Notes: a model not told the origin generated them from the letters alone. Positions 12,143 to 25,000 are shown, counted from the first letter of the stretch. The stretch is 64,000 nt of DNA from Apostichopus japonicus (GCF_037975245.1 NC_092561.1:12895001-12959000), one strand, 5' to 3'. A program made the numbers and translations.

Positions 12143-12345
12143 TTAATACATAAACAATTCTGATAAAAAATACTCTTCAAAGAGATGATTTTCCAGTTTA
12201 GATTTACAAAGATAAAAATTGTCCACAGAGGTAAGTAAATGTGGAAGCTTATTCCATAGGCGTGGTGCACAGGTCCAAAAAGCACGGTCACCATAGAAAT
12301 TATTACGAGTATGAGAGCAGCTTGTAAACTTCATCATTTGCAGAT
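12143..12345 (-). pseudogene. Non-LTR retrotransposon ORF2 C-terminal remnant
   Basis: On the minus strand the translation from about 12307 to 12160 has the block RNNFYGDRAFWTCAPRLWNK, followed by LP, a spacer, and FYLCKSKLENHLF. This is the typical C-terminal end of LINE reverse transcriptase proteins of the Jockey/CR1/L2 type (consensus roughly YGDRAF...APRLWN.LP...FKS.LK..LF). The upstream RT domain is absent, as expected of a 5'-truncated copy. The unrelated N-terminal residues of the open frame (to 12409) are flanking DNA. Clade not determinable. Confidence 0.8.
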
Positions 12346-12554
12346 ACATCATCTCCCTCTCATCAATGAGCAAGGTAATAAATGTAAACAAACCATAAAA
12401 TTCAGGCACTCACATATAAGTCTAATATATTACTGTGTTGTGACTCTGTCATGGGGCTTCTGTTTCAAATTCTTCAGACTCGTATGAAGAGGACAAATAT
12501 CACATCTTTGAAACAAAATAAGTTCATTCGTTATTAGTTTTAACTAACAACTGC

Positions 12555-12946
12555 TTAATGGTGATGATAAAAGGCATTGAAGACTAGCCCCAAACCGCAT
12601 GCCGCGCTCTGAATAAGTTAACTTTCCGTTGCTTGCAATTATGACGTTTTCTTCATGTCGCTACAAAATGCAGACAGTAATGAAACGTGATACCTTGTTA
12701 TCTTTTACCTAGACCTGAGATGTCCATCGCTGCTATGTACACTGTGTTGTGGGTATTGACTGTAGCTGCATGTATTGACTGTACACTAGTGTCTAATTAC
12801 TGACGGTAGCAAGCTGTGTGTGTATTTTCTTGGATCATGGTTGTGTCTAACACTTCTGTTACACCTCATTGGAAACTAGGTCAGATTACCGGCATGAGAC
12901 GTTTCTTTGTACGCGAGTCTTCAAACCCTTTAATGGTGATGATTAA
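12555..12946. mobile_element. TTAA-type MITE, family Z copy 2, with 17-bp flanking duplication
   Basis: The element AGGCATTGAAGACTAG...AACCCT (12572-12929) aligns with family copies at 3899-4256 and 38960-39325. It is flanked by 12555-12571 and 12930-12946, which are the same 17-bp sequence TTAATGGTGATGATTAA with one mismatch in the left copy. The duplicated block begins and ends with TTAA, whereas the other copies have only TTAA at each end. Confidence 0.85.
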
Positions 12947-13844
12947 GTTTGCATACAGTAGACACAGTACAATACTGCTGTAAGTCAGAAATACTGTTGA
13001 GTACTCAGATCTTATCCAGGCTCTTTCAAGGTTTTGTCAGTTTTGTTCATTTCCAACTCTATCCAATATTACAGCAGCTCTCAACAAAACACAAGACAAG
13101 TTTGTCTGAGTACGCTCAGTGTCACATCTTTGTTTGCCTGCTTTGTCAAATGCCTTTAGGGTTTCACTTCTTTTCCTTGGTGGGGCGGTTGAACTATTTT
13201 CATTATTTTCAAGTTCACATTACTGATACTAAAAGAAAACTTTGCCCTTGGCAGTTTTGTTTCATCCAGAAAACCAGACAGAACTATCGGTGTAGTTGTG
13301 GGCAAACAAATTTTTCCTATCAATATCACTCTTTCTGGATGGAGTTAGACATGTTCCATCTCAGAAAAATGAGGTATTTTTTTTAAAACTTAAACTTTAA
13401 CTCTAGTTAACATTGACAAGGTTTCAAACATCTAAATTGACCTTTGACCCAATTCTTGATTTCATCTGGTTTAAGCTGTTTAGCGTTTCTTGTGGTGATG
13501 CCATGTACAGAAGGGTATGCTCTGTATTTCAAATGGTTTTGAATGGTGAAATATTCCTACATATGACATCTGTTAAGTAGAGCCAAATTTGAGAAAACTG
13601 ACAGTCATTCCCTTGAGGGGAAATAGATCATGCAGTCACATTCTTGTAGAAGGAGACATGATAAAGTGGATGAATTTAACATTTTGATAAGAAACTAACA
13701 TACTGTAGATAAGAAATAAGATCGAAAAACAGCTAAGATAATGCTATCACCAGAATTAGGAGGGAATGGGGCTTGCAGGGTAGGTGGAGGGGAGCGGAGG
13801 AGGTGCAGCTGGGTAATATTCCAATCCTATTTGGTATTTGTAGC
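12947..13844. other. Region with an unassigned 145-codon reading frame
   Basis: A plus-strand frame at 12949-13386 (145 codons) begins immediately beside the MITE. Its product is rich in aromatic residues and cysteine and matches no domain I recognise. Treated as probable chance. Nothing else seen. Confidence 0.35.
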
Positions 13845-14235
13845 CTCTAGAACTGGGGTGGGCAACCTATGGCCCGCGGGCCACATGCGGCCCGCTAGTT
13901 ATTTTTTTGCGGCCCGTGAGATGTCTCAAGAAAAAGAAAAAAAATCCACCTATTTTACATCATCACAAGAAACGAGCTAGCTGCTTAGAATTTATCGGCA
14001 CTAATGATGCTGTCAGGTATAGGCCTATTATCCCCATTAATTATCAACTGTACTGTATTGACATTATGTTTTTGTGAATACAGATTAAGTACACACACCT
14101 AGATTGCTTGAAAGTCCTCGGAATCAAAGGTTTGAAATCAACAGCAGGTCGTTGGTTAGATGAGGCCCAGTCAATTTTTCACTCCTTTACATCTGGACCT
14201 TTCATTTAAAAAGGTTGTCCACCCCTGCTCTAGAA
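13845..14235. mobile_element. hAT-type MITE with exact 8-bp target duplication
   Basis: CTCTAGAA is duplicated at 13845-13852 and 14228-14235. The 375-bp element between has inverted ends (left CTGGGGTGGGCAACC; right, inverted, CAGGGGTGGACAACC) and a GGCCCGCGGGCC palindrome followed by further GCGGCCCG copies just inside the left end. The CAGGGGTGG ends and 8-bp duplication are characteristic of hAT elements. No transposase frame remains. Confidence 0.92.
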
Positions 14236-15975
14236 GCTCCCAATTTACTCTTTGATTGATGAGCTGACTTGTTACCAAATAAGACTGCAATTATGAACAA
14301 ACGGTTGTTGGCCAATGTTTACCATTTGAGGCCACCTAAAACCAGAAAGATGGAATACTGTTCTCTTTCTTTATAAGAACCAATTTGGATTATCGGAGAC
14401 TTAATTTTAATTTATTACAGTTAGGCACGAGATTCACTTGGTACAGTTTATCAAAGAATGAAAGTAACAATACTGTAAAACAACTGAAGTTTGTGATAAT
14501 ATAACCATTCTTAACACCAACTATATTTTGCAACTTATTTCTTTTGTTTTGTCGTGAGAGATAATTATACACTGAAAGTCCATTCTTTAAACTTATTCAG
14601 AATGTTGTAAGCAGAGTATTTTACTGAAATTGCAAACTTTAATGTATGATATGGTAAGTCATACATCATGTTCTATTAATACATTGCAGTTACCATGGTA
14701 GCATGGGAACTGTTTCAAGCACACAGTTAGTGAAACACGCACACATCATCTCAAAATAAAGTATCCCAAAATAGAAGTCGTTTTCAGATTCGTTTCTGCT
14801 GTCAAGGCTCTGTTGAGGTTATTGGCCTACTTTACTTTGGGAAATCTATAATGGTTAATATCCTCGTAAACCTTCATTTGGGTTGTATAATTACCCATAA
14901 ACCTTTTCCGCCTATCAACAGCTGTGGTTTTCCTGTCATTTTGAATGTTTGATGTATGATGAAAAATCAAAAATATCAAAAGTTATGGCTGTATTTTAAG
15001 ATCTGGGTCTCTTAATCATTTCTGACAGCACTGGCTATAAGTCCTACTTTTTATCCAACAAGTTTGGGGATAAATCAACCATACTGGGAGGTGGGGGGGG
15101 GGGTATTATTGTGATTTGTTTCATCTATCTCATTAGGTGAACTCCTTATTTGCTAAACTATCCATATTACTATCCATATTATGGGAAAATGATTGTTTAG
15201 ACCTGTTTGTCCAAATTATTGCATCATGACAAAAGTATGATAAGGGACACAAACATTCAAGATGAAGGATAATGATAAATAACATTACTGCATGATAAGG
15301 TTATGTTTGGTTGGCGTGTCAGAGTCCCAGCAGGGTTAATGAAAGGGGACAGCGGAACAAAAGCAAGGTTTATTCTATAACAATGTTGAAAGGGTTGCAT
15401 TGGTGCTATTGAATGGCCGGATTCTCATGCCATTGATTTCTGGAATCCTTTGATTCTTGTTTTATTAACCACAAGGACAAGTAAGAAGCTGGTAAGGTGT
15501 AATTGGCTTAGCCTATTGTTATCTTGATACCCTTTAGTATCAATGATAATTGGAGACAATAGGAACAATAGGTACTCTGGACTCAAGATGAGGTCACGAT
15601 GGGGCCTTGTACTGTGTCTTAGGTTAAGTGATAAATTGAAAATTGAGCAGTTAAATTCATGATTAATGCCCATCTTAATCCCACCTCTTATTGTCTAATT
15701 AAATTCCTTCTGATTTTTGCTCGTGTTTTTGTACCAATTGATAGAATATCTCATGGGGGGTGAGAAGACATTTGTCGTAGCAAGTCTGTAAACAACAAAG
15801 GTGCAACAATAGTGTGTAATTCGGGAAATAGAGAAAAGAATTTGCAGTGTATAACATGTGTGAGACCTTGTTGTCCCCTTCCAGACCCCATATAGGCAAC
15901 TACTGTATAAGGACACCACTATGAACAAGTCACAGACATGGAAATAGATCTTCTGTTTGCACAAGTTGTACATTA
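14236..15975. other. Non-coding stretch, nothing recognised
   Basis: Small frames up to 92 codons on the minus strand (15695-15973) have no recognisable domain. A 12-nt G run occurs near 15092. No tandem repeat or RNA gene seen. Confidence 0.5.
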
Positions 15976-16378
15976 GATGAGGGGTAGGAAGCTTCCAAAA
16001 AGTGGGGGGGGGGGCACAACATCAGAGGGGCACTTTCTCATTCCACAACCACCACTCGTTAGGCTATAAACTGATACACACCGGCCATATCACTCAAATA
16101 TATATGATGTGTTAGTATGCTATCAATACTCTTCATTGAGATTGTTTATTGTTAACCATGCTACAAAAAGATATGGGATGCCATTTAAAAAATAGCATGT
16201 GCAGACTAAAAATAAATAATTAAAATAAAATATTAAAAGTAACAAAAGCTTAAGATATCCAAATGACAGTTCTTCATCAAAGGGGCACATTTTATTTGCC
16301 AGTATGGCACATTGCTATTTTGGAAAAAAAGTGGGCAGGGGGCATGTGTCCCCCCCCCGGCTCCTACCCCCTGGATGA
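15976..16378. mobile_element. Putative MITE with GGGGTAGGA inverted ends
   Basis: The left end reads GAGGGGTAGGAAGC followed by a G run, and the right end reads the complement (C run, then GGCTCCTACCCCCTG). GATGAGG occurs at the left edge and again at 16374-16380, which could be a partial target duplication, but it overlaps the terminal repeat, so the boundary is uncertain. The general form is like the two hAT-type MITEs upstream. No coding content. Confidence 0.5.
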
Positions 16379-17049
16379 GGTTAAATTGCAATGATGAAAC
16401 CTCATTGTTAAAACATAGGTCTGAAGTTATATATTCTGATAGTTCTTTTGTAACAATATTTTCATTTCTAGTTTTGAATGAAGCCTCAGCTAAATTTCAA
16501 TAAAGTATCTTCATTTACAGTACCTTCTGTAGAACTGCTGTAGAGATCTCTGGAAATCATTCGCACATTAAAATTTACATTATAGATGTTAGCTGTTAAG
16601 TGTTTGAAATTTTCTGTATAGTTAATCCTTACGTATATTCTGTATTATATATATTTGTACATTTTTCTTTTCTTTTCTCCCAGGGAGTCTCCTACCTTGT
16701 TAAGTCTTTTTAAGACTTTATAGGAGACTTCCTTTCCCATTGTACACAATTGGCGATAAAACAAATAAATGAATTCAATAAATGAATTCAATCTGCAAAG
16801 CTCATTGATATTTTCAGTGATTAAATTTATGACTGCCTGAAATTCCTCAACCCATCCAAGTAAACTGTAAGGCTAAGAAAGAAATTCAATTCTTAAAGGT
16901 TGGATATTAAAAACGAATTATAGTACTAGGGAAACATACTTTATTTTATAATGTTTTGGCTGTGATTCATGTATAAATTTTATTTGGAATTCTTTTGTTG
17001 CTGAGCAAAGGGATCAATTACCTCTTATTGATATCATAAAAGGCTATAC
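16379..17049. other. Non-coding stretch, nothing recognised
   Basis: Contains a short near-palindrome around TAAGTCTTTTTAAGACTTTA (about 16700-16720) and a GAATTCAATAAATGAATTCA duplication near 16770-16790. No coding signal. Confidence 0.5.
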
Positions 17050-17289
17050 TTAAAGGTATGCTGTATTGGCCCCAAATATTGCTAGATATCCAAATATGGT
17101 CACCTTTTGGTCAATATTTTTATTACAACCTTCGAAGAAATTTTCCTCACTGGGGGATGTAGTCATCTTGTGTGTTCCTTTTAAAAGTCTGAGAACGATT
17201 TGGAGAGTAAAGACCTCCAGGAAGGTAATTTTAAAAACTTCCAGCAATTCTAGCGTGCTATAATTTGGGGCAAAACTAACTACCTTTAA
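17050..17289. mobile_element. TTAA-flanked MITE, family V
   Basis: TTAA stands at both ends (17050-17053 and 17286-17289). The ends are inverted, imperfect over about 30 bp: left TTAAAGGTATGC...TTGGCCCCAAAT; right, inverted, TTAAAGGTAGTT...TTGCCCCAAAT. At 240 bp it is too short to code, and its overlapping open frames on both strands are incidental. It shares the TTAAAGG start with the family Z elements. Confidence 0.8.
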
Positions 17290-17998
17290 CGTGTACAGCT
17301 TGAAAGTACAGATTTTGAAAGCTCAGTGAAAATTTGGAATCTCACCAGTAATAAACACCACAAAACTTTACAAATTCAGAATGTTTAAATGGCTACCAAA
17401 GATGCTTGCTAACATTTGGCAATCTTGAGGCAAAGTTTAAGAGAATAATATGATTGTTTTAGATATAAATTAAACATACTGTAAGCAAATAACTGGACCT
17501 TTTACCTAGTTAAACTTGGTAAATAACTACTTTATCATAGCTAAATATAATTTCCATGGGACTACTAATTTTTGATAACATTTCATTTTAATAGACAGTA
17601 CATATATTAAGCATTTCAAGGGCCATGATGTGGAGCTTCAAGGATTTTCGTTGCTACTGTACCTTAAATAATGTATGGGATTGGATATCTTCACAATAAA
17701 GCAAAATTCCTTGATGTATTAAACAGACAGCCAGACATTGGACAGCCATTATTTACGCTGGTATTTGTTGGCCCAAGTGGTCTATCAGAGCCCACTCGAC
17801 GTAGATGAAAAGCTCCTTTATTGACAATACATTGGGACAGACCAACTGGTCCAAATCAATGTAGAAATCCAGTCCGTGAAAACAAATCAATAGGCAAATG
17901 GGATTTGAAAAGGGAGCAAAGGAAAGTAGTATTTTACCTGTATTTGTCAGTTTATCACTATTTAGTTAGTGCTTTATTGATAATCCATTAGAGAAAGG
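17290..17998. other. Non-coding stretch, nothing recognised
   Basis: No coding, RNA or repeat signal seen. Confidence 0.5.
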
Positions 17999-18235
17999 GC
18001 CTGGTTAGATCTGGAATCAGTGAATTATTGGCCTGGTTAGTATGGAAGTAGTGAATTAATGGTCTGATTACTATGGGATCTGTGAACTATTGGGACTGGT
18101 TAGTATGGAATCAGTGAATTAATGGCCTGGTTAGTATGGAATCAGTGAATTATTGGGATTTGTTAGTATTATGGAATCAGTGAATTAATGGCCTGGTTTA
18201 ATAGTATGGAATCAGTGAATTAATGGGATTGGTAA
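17999..18235. repeat. 31-bp minisatellite, about 7 copies
   Basis: The unit contains GCCTGGTTAGTATGGAATCA followed by GTGAATTAATG. Copies differ by substitutions and short indels. Confidence 0.9.
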
Positions 18236-20460
18236 ATTTGATAGTAACTGGTTTTAGTGAAACTCAAAAAGGTTCTAGAGAAAATGCTGTGTTAAAGTAA
18301 AGTCATTTTGACAAACTTTCCACATGGCAAGTTTTCGTAGAATGAGAGTGAAACTGTATAATGTTTGTGATACAGAAATGCTGATGTGAACATTCAATAA
18401 AATCATAGTTTGCTACATAAGCCAGGCAATGATGGTGGGCAGTGCTGTTAGGATCCATATAATTCATGAAACACCCATTGATGTCATGTACTTTTCTCTA
18501 CATACTGTATGTTGTGTAGTTTTCTTTGCGAAGTTGACAATTTCAAAGCCATTTGCCTACTGTATACGGTGATGAAGTTACAGTATCACATTGCCAAGGC
18601 AGTAGAAGGCGACACCTGCATAATTACTGTATTCTGAAATAATGACATTTATACAAAATCAGTTTTCCAAATGCCACTCTGACAACTAGAACTGCATTTT
18701 GCCTGCTAATACGCAGTATCGTGGTGCGCGTGGAGTGCTTGCAGACTTATTAGGAAGAACTTTCGGTTGTTTTGGGCGGACAACACACCAGGGAGTATCG
18801 TCAACCGGTTTTCCAAACTCCACTCTGACATTTACGTTTTTCCTGGTTTGCAAGTGATGATATATATATTTCTATGTCAGATTTTCCTTTTTATGTAATA
18901 GAATACTATACAGTGGCTGATTAGTGTATTCTGAACACATTACACAACATAGCTCTGAGCTAACAACACCTTACACTATGTAGATAATATACAATTGTAA
19001 GCTTTGTATTCCCATAAGCACACCTCCCCCTCTCTCTGAAATAAGCTGCAGAATAAACATCTTTGGGAAGACATAACTCTTTATGCAAACTGCCTTTGCT
19101 TAATCATAACCAGTGGCTCTCCACCTTTGATGCTTTGTACTCAGCAAGTAAACATTAACTTGTTTTCACTTGCTCAACAAATGTCCTGCTTTGACTGCAA
19201 AATGTCAACTTCACTTTCTGGAAACTTGGGAGACTGATTTGGGATTTGGTCTCACAGCAACAAAGGTATGACAATCTTTGAAATGCAGTTTTCAATTGTG
19301 AGGCTGCAGAAAGCTTACCTTCTTGCTGTAGATACTGTGATTAGGGAATGGTTGACACAAGCAGTAGACATCATAATTTGCATGAACTGTCATATAACAT
19401 GGTGATGAAATGTATGGAGAAATAATGTAACTGTAATTAACTGTAATTTAAACCTGAAATGTCAATATATTTCATTGTAGATTTATCCATTTATGCAATT
19501 TTGTCAATACAATTGTCCCAGTGGAAGAGAAATGTATCATATATCTCAAGTTGATCATTTTTGGAGGTAATGTTTTGTGGTGTTGAGAATCATGAATATG
19601 AATATTTAATAGTTTATTTATTCTATGACACTGATGAGATGAATTATGGTTACAATCGTCATGTACATTGGGCCTATGTACCTACTTTGTCCTTGTTGCT
19701 GTTATATTGGTTATCGTTCTCCAAATTTTTGCAAACATGGAGGTGTTTCATGCCATTAGTGTGCTAAAGTCAGAGCTATAAATAAAGAACTTAGTATTAA
19801 CAGTACATCTTTGGAGTGGTTGTAACTGGTTAAATGCTACTTGATTATAACATCTCAAGGCTGCATTTTCAGGTTGTCTAACCATCTATACCAACTTTTG
19901 ATATCACCAAAATTAGTCAATCCAACAAACTTTCATTGTTATTTTGAATTTTAAAACAGTGTCAAAAATTTACAAAATTATCGAGAGGCTCCTCGAGAGC
20001 AGAGAAACATGAAGCATTGATTCAATGAAACCTATAAGTAAAAATTTAAATTTGATAAATATACAGTAGTTGAGATGATAATATTTGTAATTGTCTGGAT
20101 TTGTAATTTGTAGATTGGTTATATATGATTCATGTGATTGTACTGCACTTAATCTCTGCAACAGCTGTGGTGTTGTAACCTCTGTTAATATCAGCATACA
20201 TGTCTTCAATGAGCTGTCACCCACCAAGCAACAGCAGGAATCTGCAGAATTGAACAGGAATGTCCAAGCAACTTCTGGAGGTCGCATGGGTGGACCTGTA
20301 TAGGTACAGCTTAAAGATGTGTTTTCAGACCTTTTTAAAGGGACCAAACAAGAGCAAGTGGTTACCATCACTTCATAGACTTGACAGGTCAACACTGCAT
20401 AATACTCTGTATTGTATATATGCGTACAGTGTAATACAAACAGTTACTTTCTACAGCATA
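18236..20460. other. Non-coding stretch with one spaced direct repeat
   Basis: A 23-bp direct repeat, GTTTTCCAAA..CCACTCTGACA with two mismatches, lies at 18662-18684 and 18808-18830. The DNA between is more GC-rich than its surroundings. The repeat could be a target duplication, but no element structure is visible between. A 141-codon minus frame (19970-20395) has no recognisable domain. Confidence 0.45.
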
Positions 20461-20625
20461 TAGCTCAAGAGTGCTTCAGACCATGGAGGTAAAACTGTTT
20501 TACTGTACCCCCATGTCCAGACATACCATTCAAAGGTATTTTATTCAAGTTTAGCTCAAGAGTGCTTCAGACAGACCATTAAAAGGTATTTTATTCAAGG
20601 TATTTTATTCAAGTTTATCTGGATT
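20461..20625. repeat. Tandem partial duplication, about 92-bp unit
   Basis: TAGCTCAAGAGTGCTTCAGA occurs near 20461 and 20553. The phrase AAAGGTATTTTATTCAAG follows in both, with an extra copy of GGTATTTTATTCAAG at the end. Confidence 0.8.
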
Positions 20626-23600
20626 AATATGTTTTTACCACAGTCTGCCCTATTATAAAGTACAATCCTTCATTCGGTACACAGGGTTGGTCTGACTGTC
20701 TCTTAATTAAGACAATTATCCCAGTTTCCTACAACTTAATACATTGACAATTTATGTTCAAAATATTGTAAAATTTCAATTTCATACCCATAAATACCAA
20801 AAGAGTATGTCATAATAATATAAATTAATGTGGCAAAAAACTTGTCTTACGTAGTACTAAATTTTTCCCTTTTCAAGTACATTACTATTCCAATAGTACC
20901 CATACTGCTTTTGACATCAAAGAGTACATGTTTGGTTGATTCTCATTTATATCACCAAAATAAACCCATTATCTGTTACATAAGTGTTGCAGTTTCCTTG
21001 ATATTTGTGCAACAATTACATGGAAGTGTTTGTGAACTAGCCTCAGGCCTTAATTGCAGTCTTCATACAGATTCTTTACACAATTTATCATATTTATTCA
21101 TATCTCTATAAAGATTTAAGTTCTTAGTCAGAACTTTCTTTGGAACAAATGTACTCATTATGCTCTGTCATAATGTAATTCATTAGATGAACATTTTAAT
21201 CTTTAGCATGAGTGGTTTTATTTAGATGGTTCTTGTCATGCCCTGGATAGACTACAATGATTTATTAATTGCACGTCCCACACGAACACTTGTAGGTGTT
21301 ACAAAACAGATCTGAGCCTTAAAGAGGAAACAAAACTGCTAGTTCAAAAGTTGAGTCAAACTCAACAGATAACAATTTCCAACTTTCTTATATCAAACGA
21401 TTGAATGTCTTCTATTAAAAACAAATCTTGCTGACATCTTGACGTAAAAAGCATAACTGCAGGTATGAGCTGATGAATTATAGTGATGTGTAAACATTGT
21501 CTTCTTTGTGGGCTTGTAGTGGATCTTTAATTTAACCTAGATTAAGATTCTAGGGTTCAGAGAGATTGTCAGGGAGTAGTCCTGATGTGATGATGTATTT
21601 GTTTGTAATAAGATCAAGTTTACTCTGATTTATGATGATTAGTAGATGTCTACATGCAGAATCACATGTTGTCTCCTCAGTGATATCCCAAGAGGAAGAC
21701 ATGTTAATTCAACTGTATCACCGTAGATCATGGGGGCTCTGTACGGTAACCATGGAAATAGTCATCTTCTTTCAAATTGCCCCTAGCTGTTTGAAAGTCA
21801 AGAAGAACTCAAGAATGTGCCATATGCTATGTAAACATATCTTGAGATGTTATGCATCATTGATGCAGCTGTATTATTATTATTATGATTATTGTCTGAG
21901 AAATCATCAAACAATCAAATGTATAGTCTAATTTCAAAAATTGCCAAAAGGAAAGTTGTTTTTAGTTTTTTAATAGTCTACAGTGTTTTTCCGTCGAGGT
22001 TGACAGGACCGTCCGGACGCGTTATTTTCAGACATTTTCAGACATTTCCGGATGCTCGGACATTTTTGTACATTTTACTCCAACAATATTCACTTTTAAT
22101 CCTGACGGAACATGCGGTTTACTGCCTACTTTTTCACACCAGATTAAATCGATCTTCTCAGTTTGTTACAATAGAAGTTACAATGGTGATATGTCCGATT
22201 CTGTCCGATAATCCGGACTTTATTAGCCCTACTCAAAGTAACAATACAGTAAAAGAGGCAAGAACCCTTTCATTTCAGAAAAAACGTCATGTGTACGAAT
22301 TTGGTCACTTAAACTTGTTTTTATTCAAAAGCATGTCCTGTAACATCTATTTAAATGATAATAAGTCAAATGATACTATATTTAATTCCAAATATCACAT
22401 GATTGGACCCATTTATGCAGACCAGTGTCTCATTTCATGGTTCTTCTGTGAATCTTCTCCTGAGAAATCCTTTACCTCCTACAATACATCATGGCACCTC
22501 AGTGAATAAAAAAAAGAAGCCATTTAAAGTTCTTAATTTGGTCAATCAGTGCAAAATGGTCAAAATCTGTGGCATAAATGGATTCACAATAATGCAGGGA
22601 ACCTGTCAAAACTGTAAAAGATCCTCTTAGGCCCTTAACGTTACTAGGTTCAGAAATGGTTAATAAATGTTGGCATAGAATGCAGAATCTGGCTTTTACA
22701 AGATATAAAGGTACAGTACTGTATTTTCCAGCTGTGCTTGTGACTTCCCAAGTAGATCGTTTGTTAACTTCAGAGTTTACTAGTTGATTTTTGCATTAAT
22801 TAGCATATTTGCAACTGATTACTTACCCGTTGAATTGAATCTGTGTAAATTTAATGTAAATGGCGCATCACACAGGTTAGATGGGAGTAGTACTCGTATC
22901 CAACCCCATTTTCAACCCCACAGAAAAATTCAAAACTATTAGTAAATCCTTGCATTTAGAATTATTGTATGGTTTAACATATTTATATTCTAAATGTGTG
23001 TTAAATTGCACCATATGAAAGTCTTAACTTTCAGGTTGTTTTCAACAACACCAGGGCCACATCCCCTCCTTTTATAAAAGGATGGATCCACATCTTGCCA
23101 TCCTTAAAGGTTTGTGTCCCTATTGTACCTCAATCAGTCAGTAGAGGGGAAGGGGGAGGGGGAGGGGATAATTTAGCATTTGACCCTATCCACCTTTGCA
23201 AACTTGTGTGCACCACTGCACACATTCAAACTTTGTATGCCATCCCTCCAATGGTATTCTTACTTGATCTAAACATTGTTGAAGTTTGCAAGGAAGCAAG
23301 GATCTTCTCAGATGTTGCAATATGATCCTTTACTGTAGTCTGTAATGGCTTTGTTACATCCTTGTTAATAGCATACATTGTTTGAGCATGTACTGCAGGG
23401 TTAATCTATTGTGATGGATGACTCCTTGTCTTTAAATAGATCAAGATAATGTATAGACCCTGTAAACAGAAATGACATGTTTGCTAGAGGTCATGACCAT
23501 CAATAAATTTAGTTTTGTCCTGCATAAGATCTAAAGCAGTCTGTGCCTGTAGATAAAGCCACATTTACAAATAACTTTTAATGCACTTAGAATATGTCCA

Positions 23601-24055
23601 GAATTTGAATCTTTAGGTTATTAAGATTTGGTAAACTTGACATGTCATGAGGGTGACATGTGTAATGTTATCTACTTTGTGGAAAAGTAATAATGTAGGC
23701 ATCTCTTTCTCTTCATTAAGGTGGAAATTAAATCAAGGTAGTTGTATAAATGGCTAGTTTAAAAGTAGTTTAACATACTGTAGAGAACATTATGTACTGT
23801 AGGTGTTTAGGACATACCATTTCCACATGGATTTTGTAATTTGGAAGAATTTCCCTTAAGTTTCAATCGACTTTCTTATAAGTCTGTTGAGATTGTCTGG
23901 GTCTGTCTCTCCCTGTCCTCACTGGTGCAGAACTTGAACTTAATTGAATGTTTAACATTTGCCTTTGTCTCAGAATTGAGAACTTACAAATTAAAGCAAC
24001 CACTGTAAACATTCCTAACTAATGTGAATTATTTCCCATTAAATATAAATCTATT
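20626..24055. other. Long stretch without supported genes; holds a 205-codon frame
   Basis: The plus frame at 21892-22509 is the longest in the window outside TMTC2 and the repeats. Its first ATG is codon 10, and the product has no recognisable domain. Part of it covers a more GC-rich patch (about 21985-22215) with recurring TCCGGA and TTTTCAGACA motifs that may be a decayed mobile element. A G-rich tract lies at 23143-23167. No splice-bounded match to known proteins seen. Confidence 0.35.
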
Positions 24056-24105
24056 GTGTTTCCTGTTTATATTTCCTGTTTATATTTCCTGTTTTTATTT
24101 CCTGT
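24056..24105. repeat. Short tandem repeat, 14-bp unit
   Basis: TTTCCTGTTTATAT is repeated about three and a half times. Confidence 0.9.
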
Positions 24106-24671
24106 CTCAGCCTGCCCCTCACAAGTGCCTATCACTTTAAGTTTAATACTATTTGTTTCTTTTGTGTGACTGAATGTAAAGTAGTATATTGTTAGTTTGA
24201 TAAAGTACATGGTATGTCTGGAAGGCATCAGGTTGTCATTGCCAGTACCACTAAATGCCTACAGTATGTATATAACTGCATCATTAGCTCAAGTAGACCA
24301 CTCTACTTCACAAGGACCTGCCAGAACATTTAGACAATCATTTCAATCATTCAGATCTATTACCAAGTTAATTCATTTGTGGGTTCAATAACTGGAAAAT
24401 TGAGGTTTACAGATCATGAGAGTATTATTAGGTAAATTCCACGAAACAGTTAGAGCAAGCAGGGGAAGTATTCATCATTCAGGTATATAGACTTGTTAGA
24501 TTGAACTCTTTTAAGAAATATATTGAAATTAATAGTGTAGGGTACTACTACAGTATATCCTCATCTTATGCTCTGTAGAAAGTTTCTTGGAGTCAAAAGA
24601 TAGTTGCTTTAATTATGTTTTTTTATGTTATTCCCACATTTGTAATTCATCACTATCTGGCACATTCCAGT
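24106..24671. other. Non-coding stretch, nothing recognised
   Basis: No coding, RNA or repeat signal seen. Confidence 0.5.
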
Positions 24672-25000
24672 CATATTATTATTAATACTATGTATTTGAT
24701 AGAGTGCTCTACAAAAGATCACAGCGCTTTACAGAAACAACTATAAACTACACAATAAAAACAAACACCAATCCTAAACACAAGCAAAAAATACAAACAT
24801 TACTCCGCACTGTCCGCAGTAAATAAATATGTTTTCATGAGACCTTTGAAGACCGAGACGGAAACCGCCACATGAATACCCACAAGGCAGCTGGTTCCAG
24901 AGACGGGGACCACCTTCAGTTTTCTTGTACCATCCTGGTTTCTGATTGGAGCTAGTGGACATAAAGAGTATAGAGGAGAAGCTGTTGCAGAGATTGAGGA
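24672..25000 (+). repeat. Dispersed repeat, GCGCTTTACA family, copy 1
   Basis: A short AT/AAT-rich start is followed by TTGATAGAGTGCTCTA and CACAGCGCTTTACAGAAAC, then about 100 bp later by a block with TTTGAAGAC and GGTTCCAGAGACGGGG. The copy at 58745-59011 has the same order (TATATAGCGCTTAATAC, GAGCGCTTTACAAAG, TTTGAAG, GTTCCAAAGAGAAGG). A related short piece is at 27941-28020 in the opposite orientation. Repeats built around TATAGCGC and GCGCTTTACA are common in marine animal genomes. I do not assign a class. Confidence 0.65.

Noticed and set aside
24774-24962. LINE C-terminal remnant, because the minus frame contains GPRLWNQLP
   Set aside because: The rest of the frame lacks the YGDRAF and FKSKL blocks, and the DNA aligns by motif order with the GCGCTTTACA repeat at 58745. 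A partial LINE origin for that repeat remains possible.
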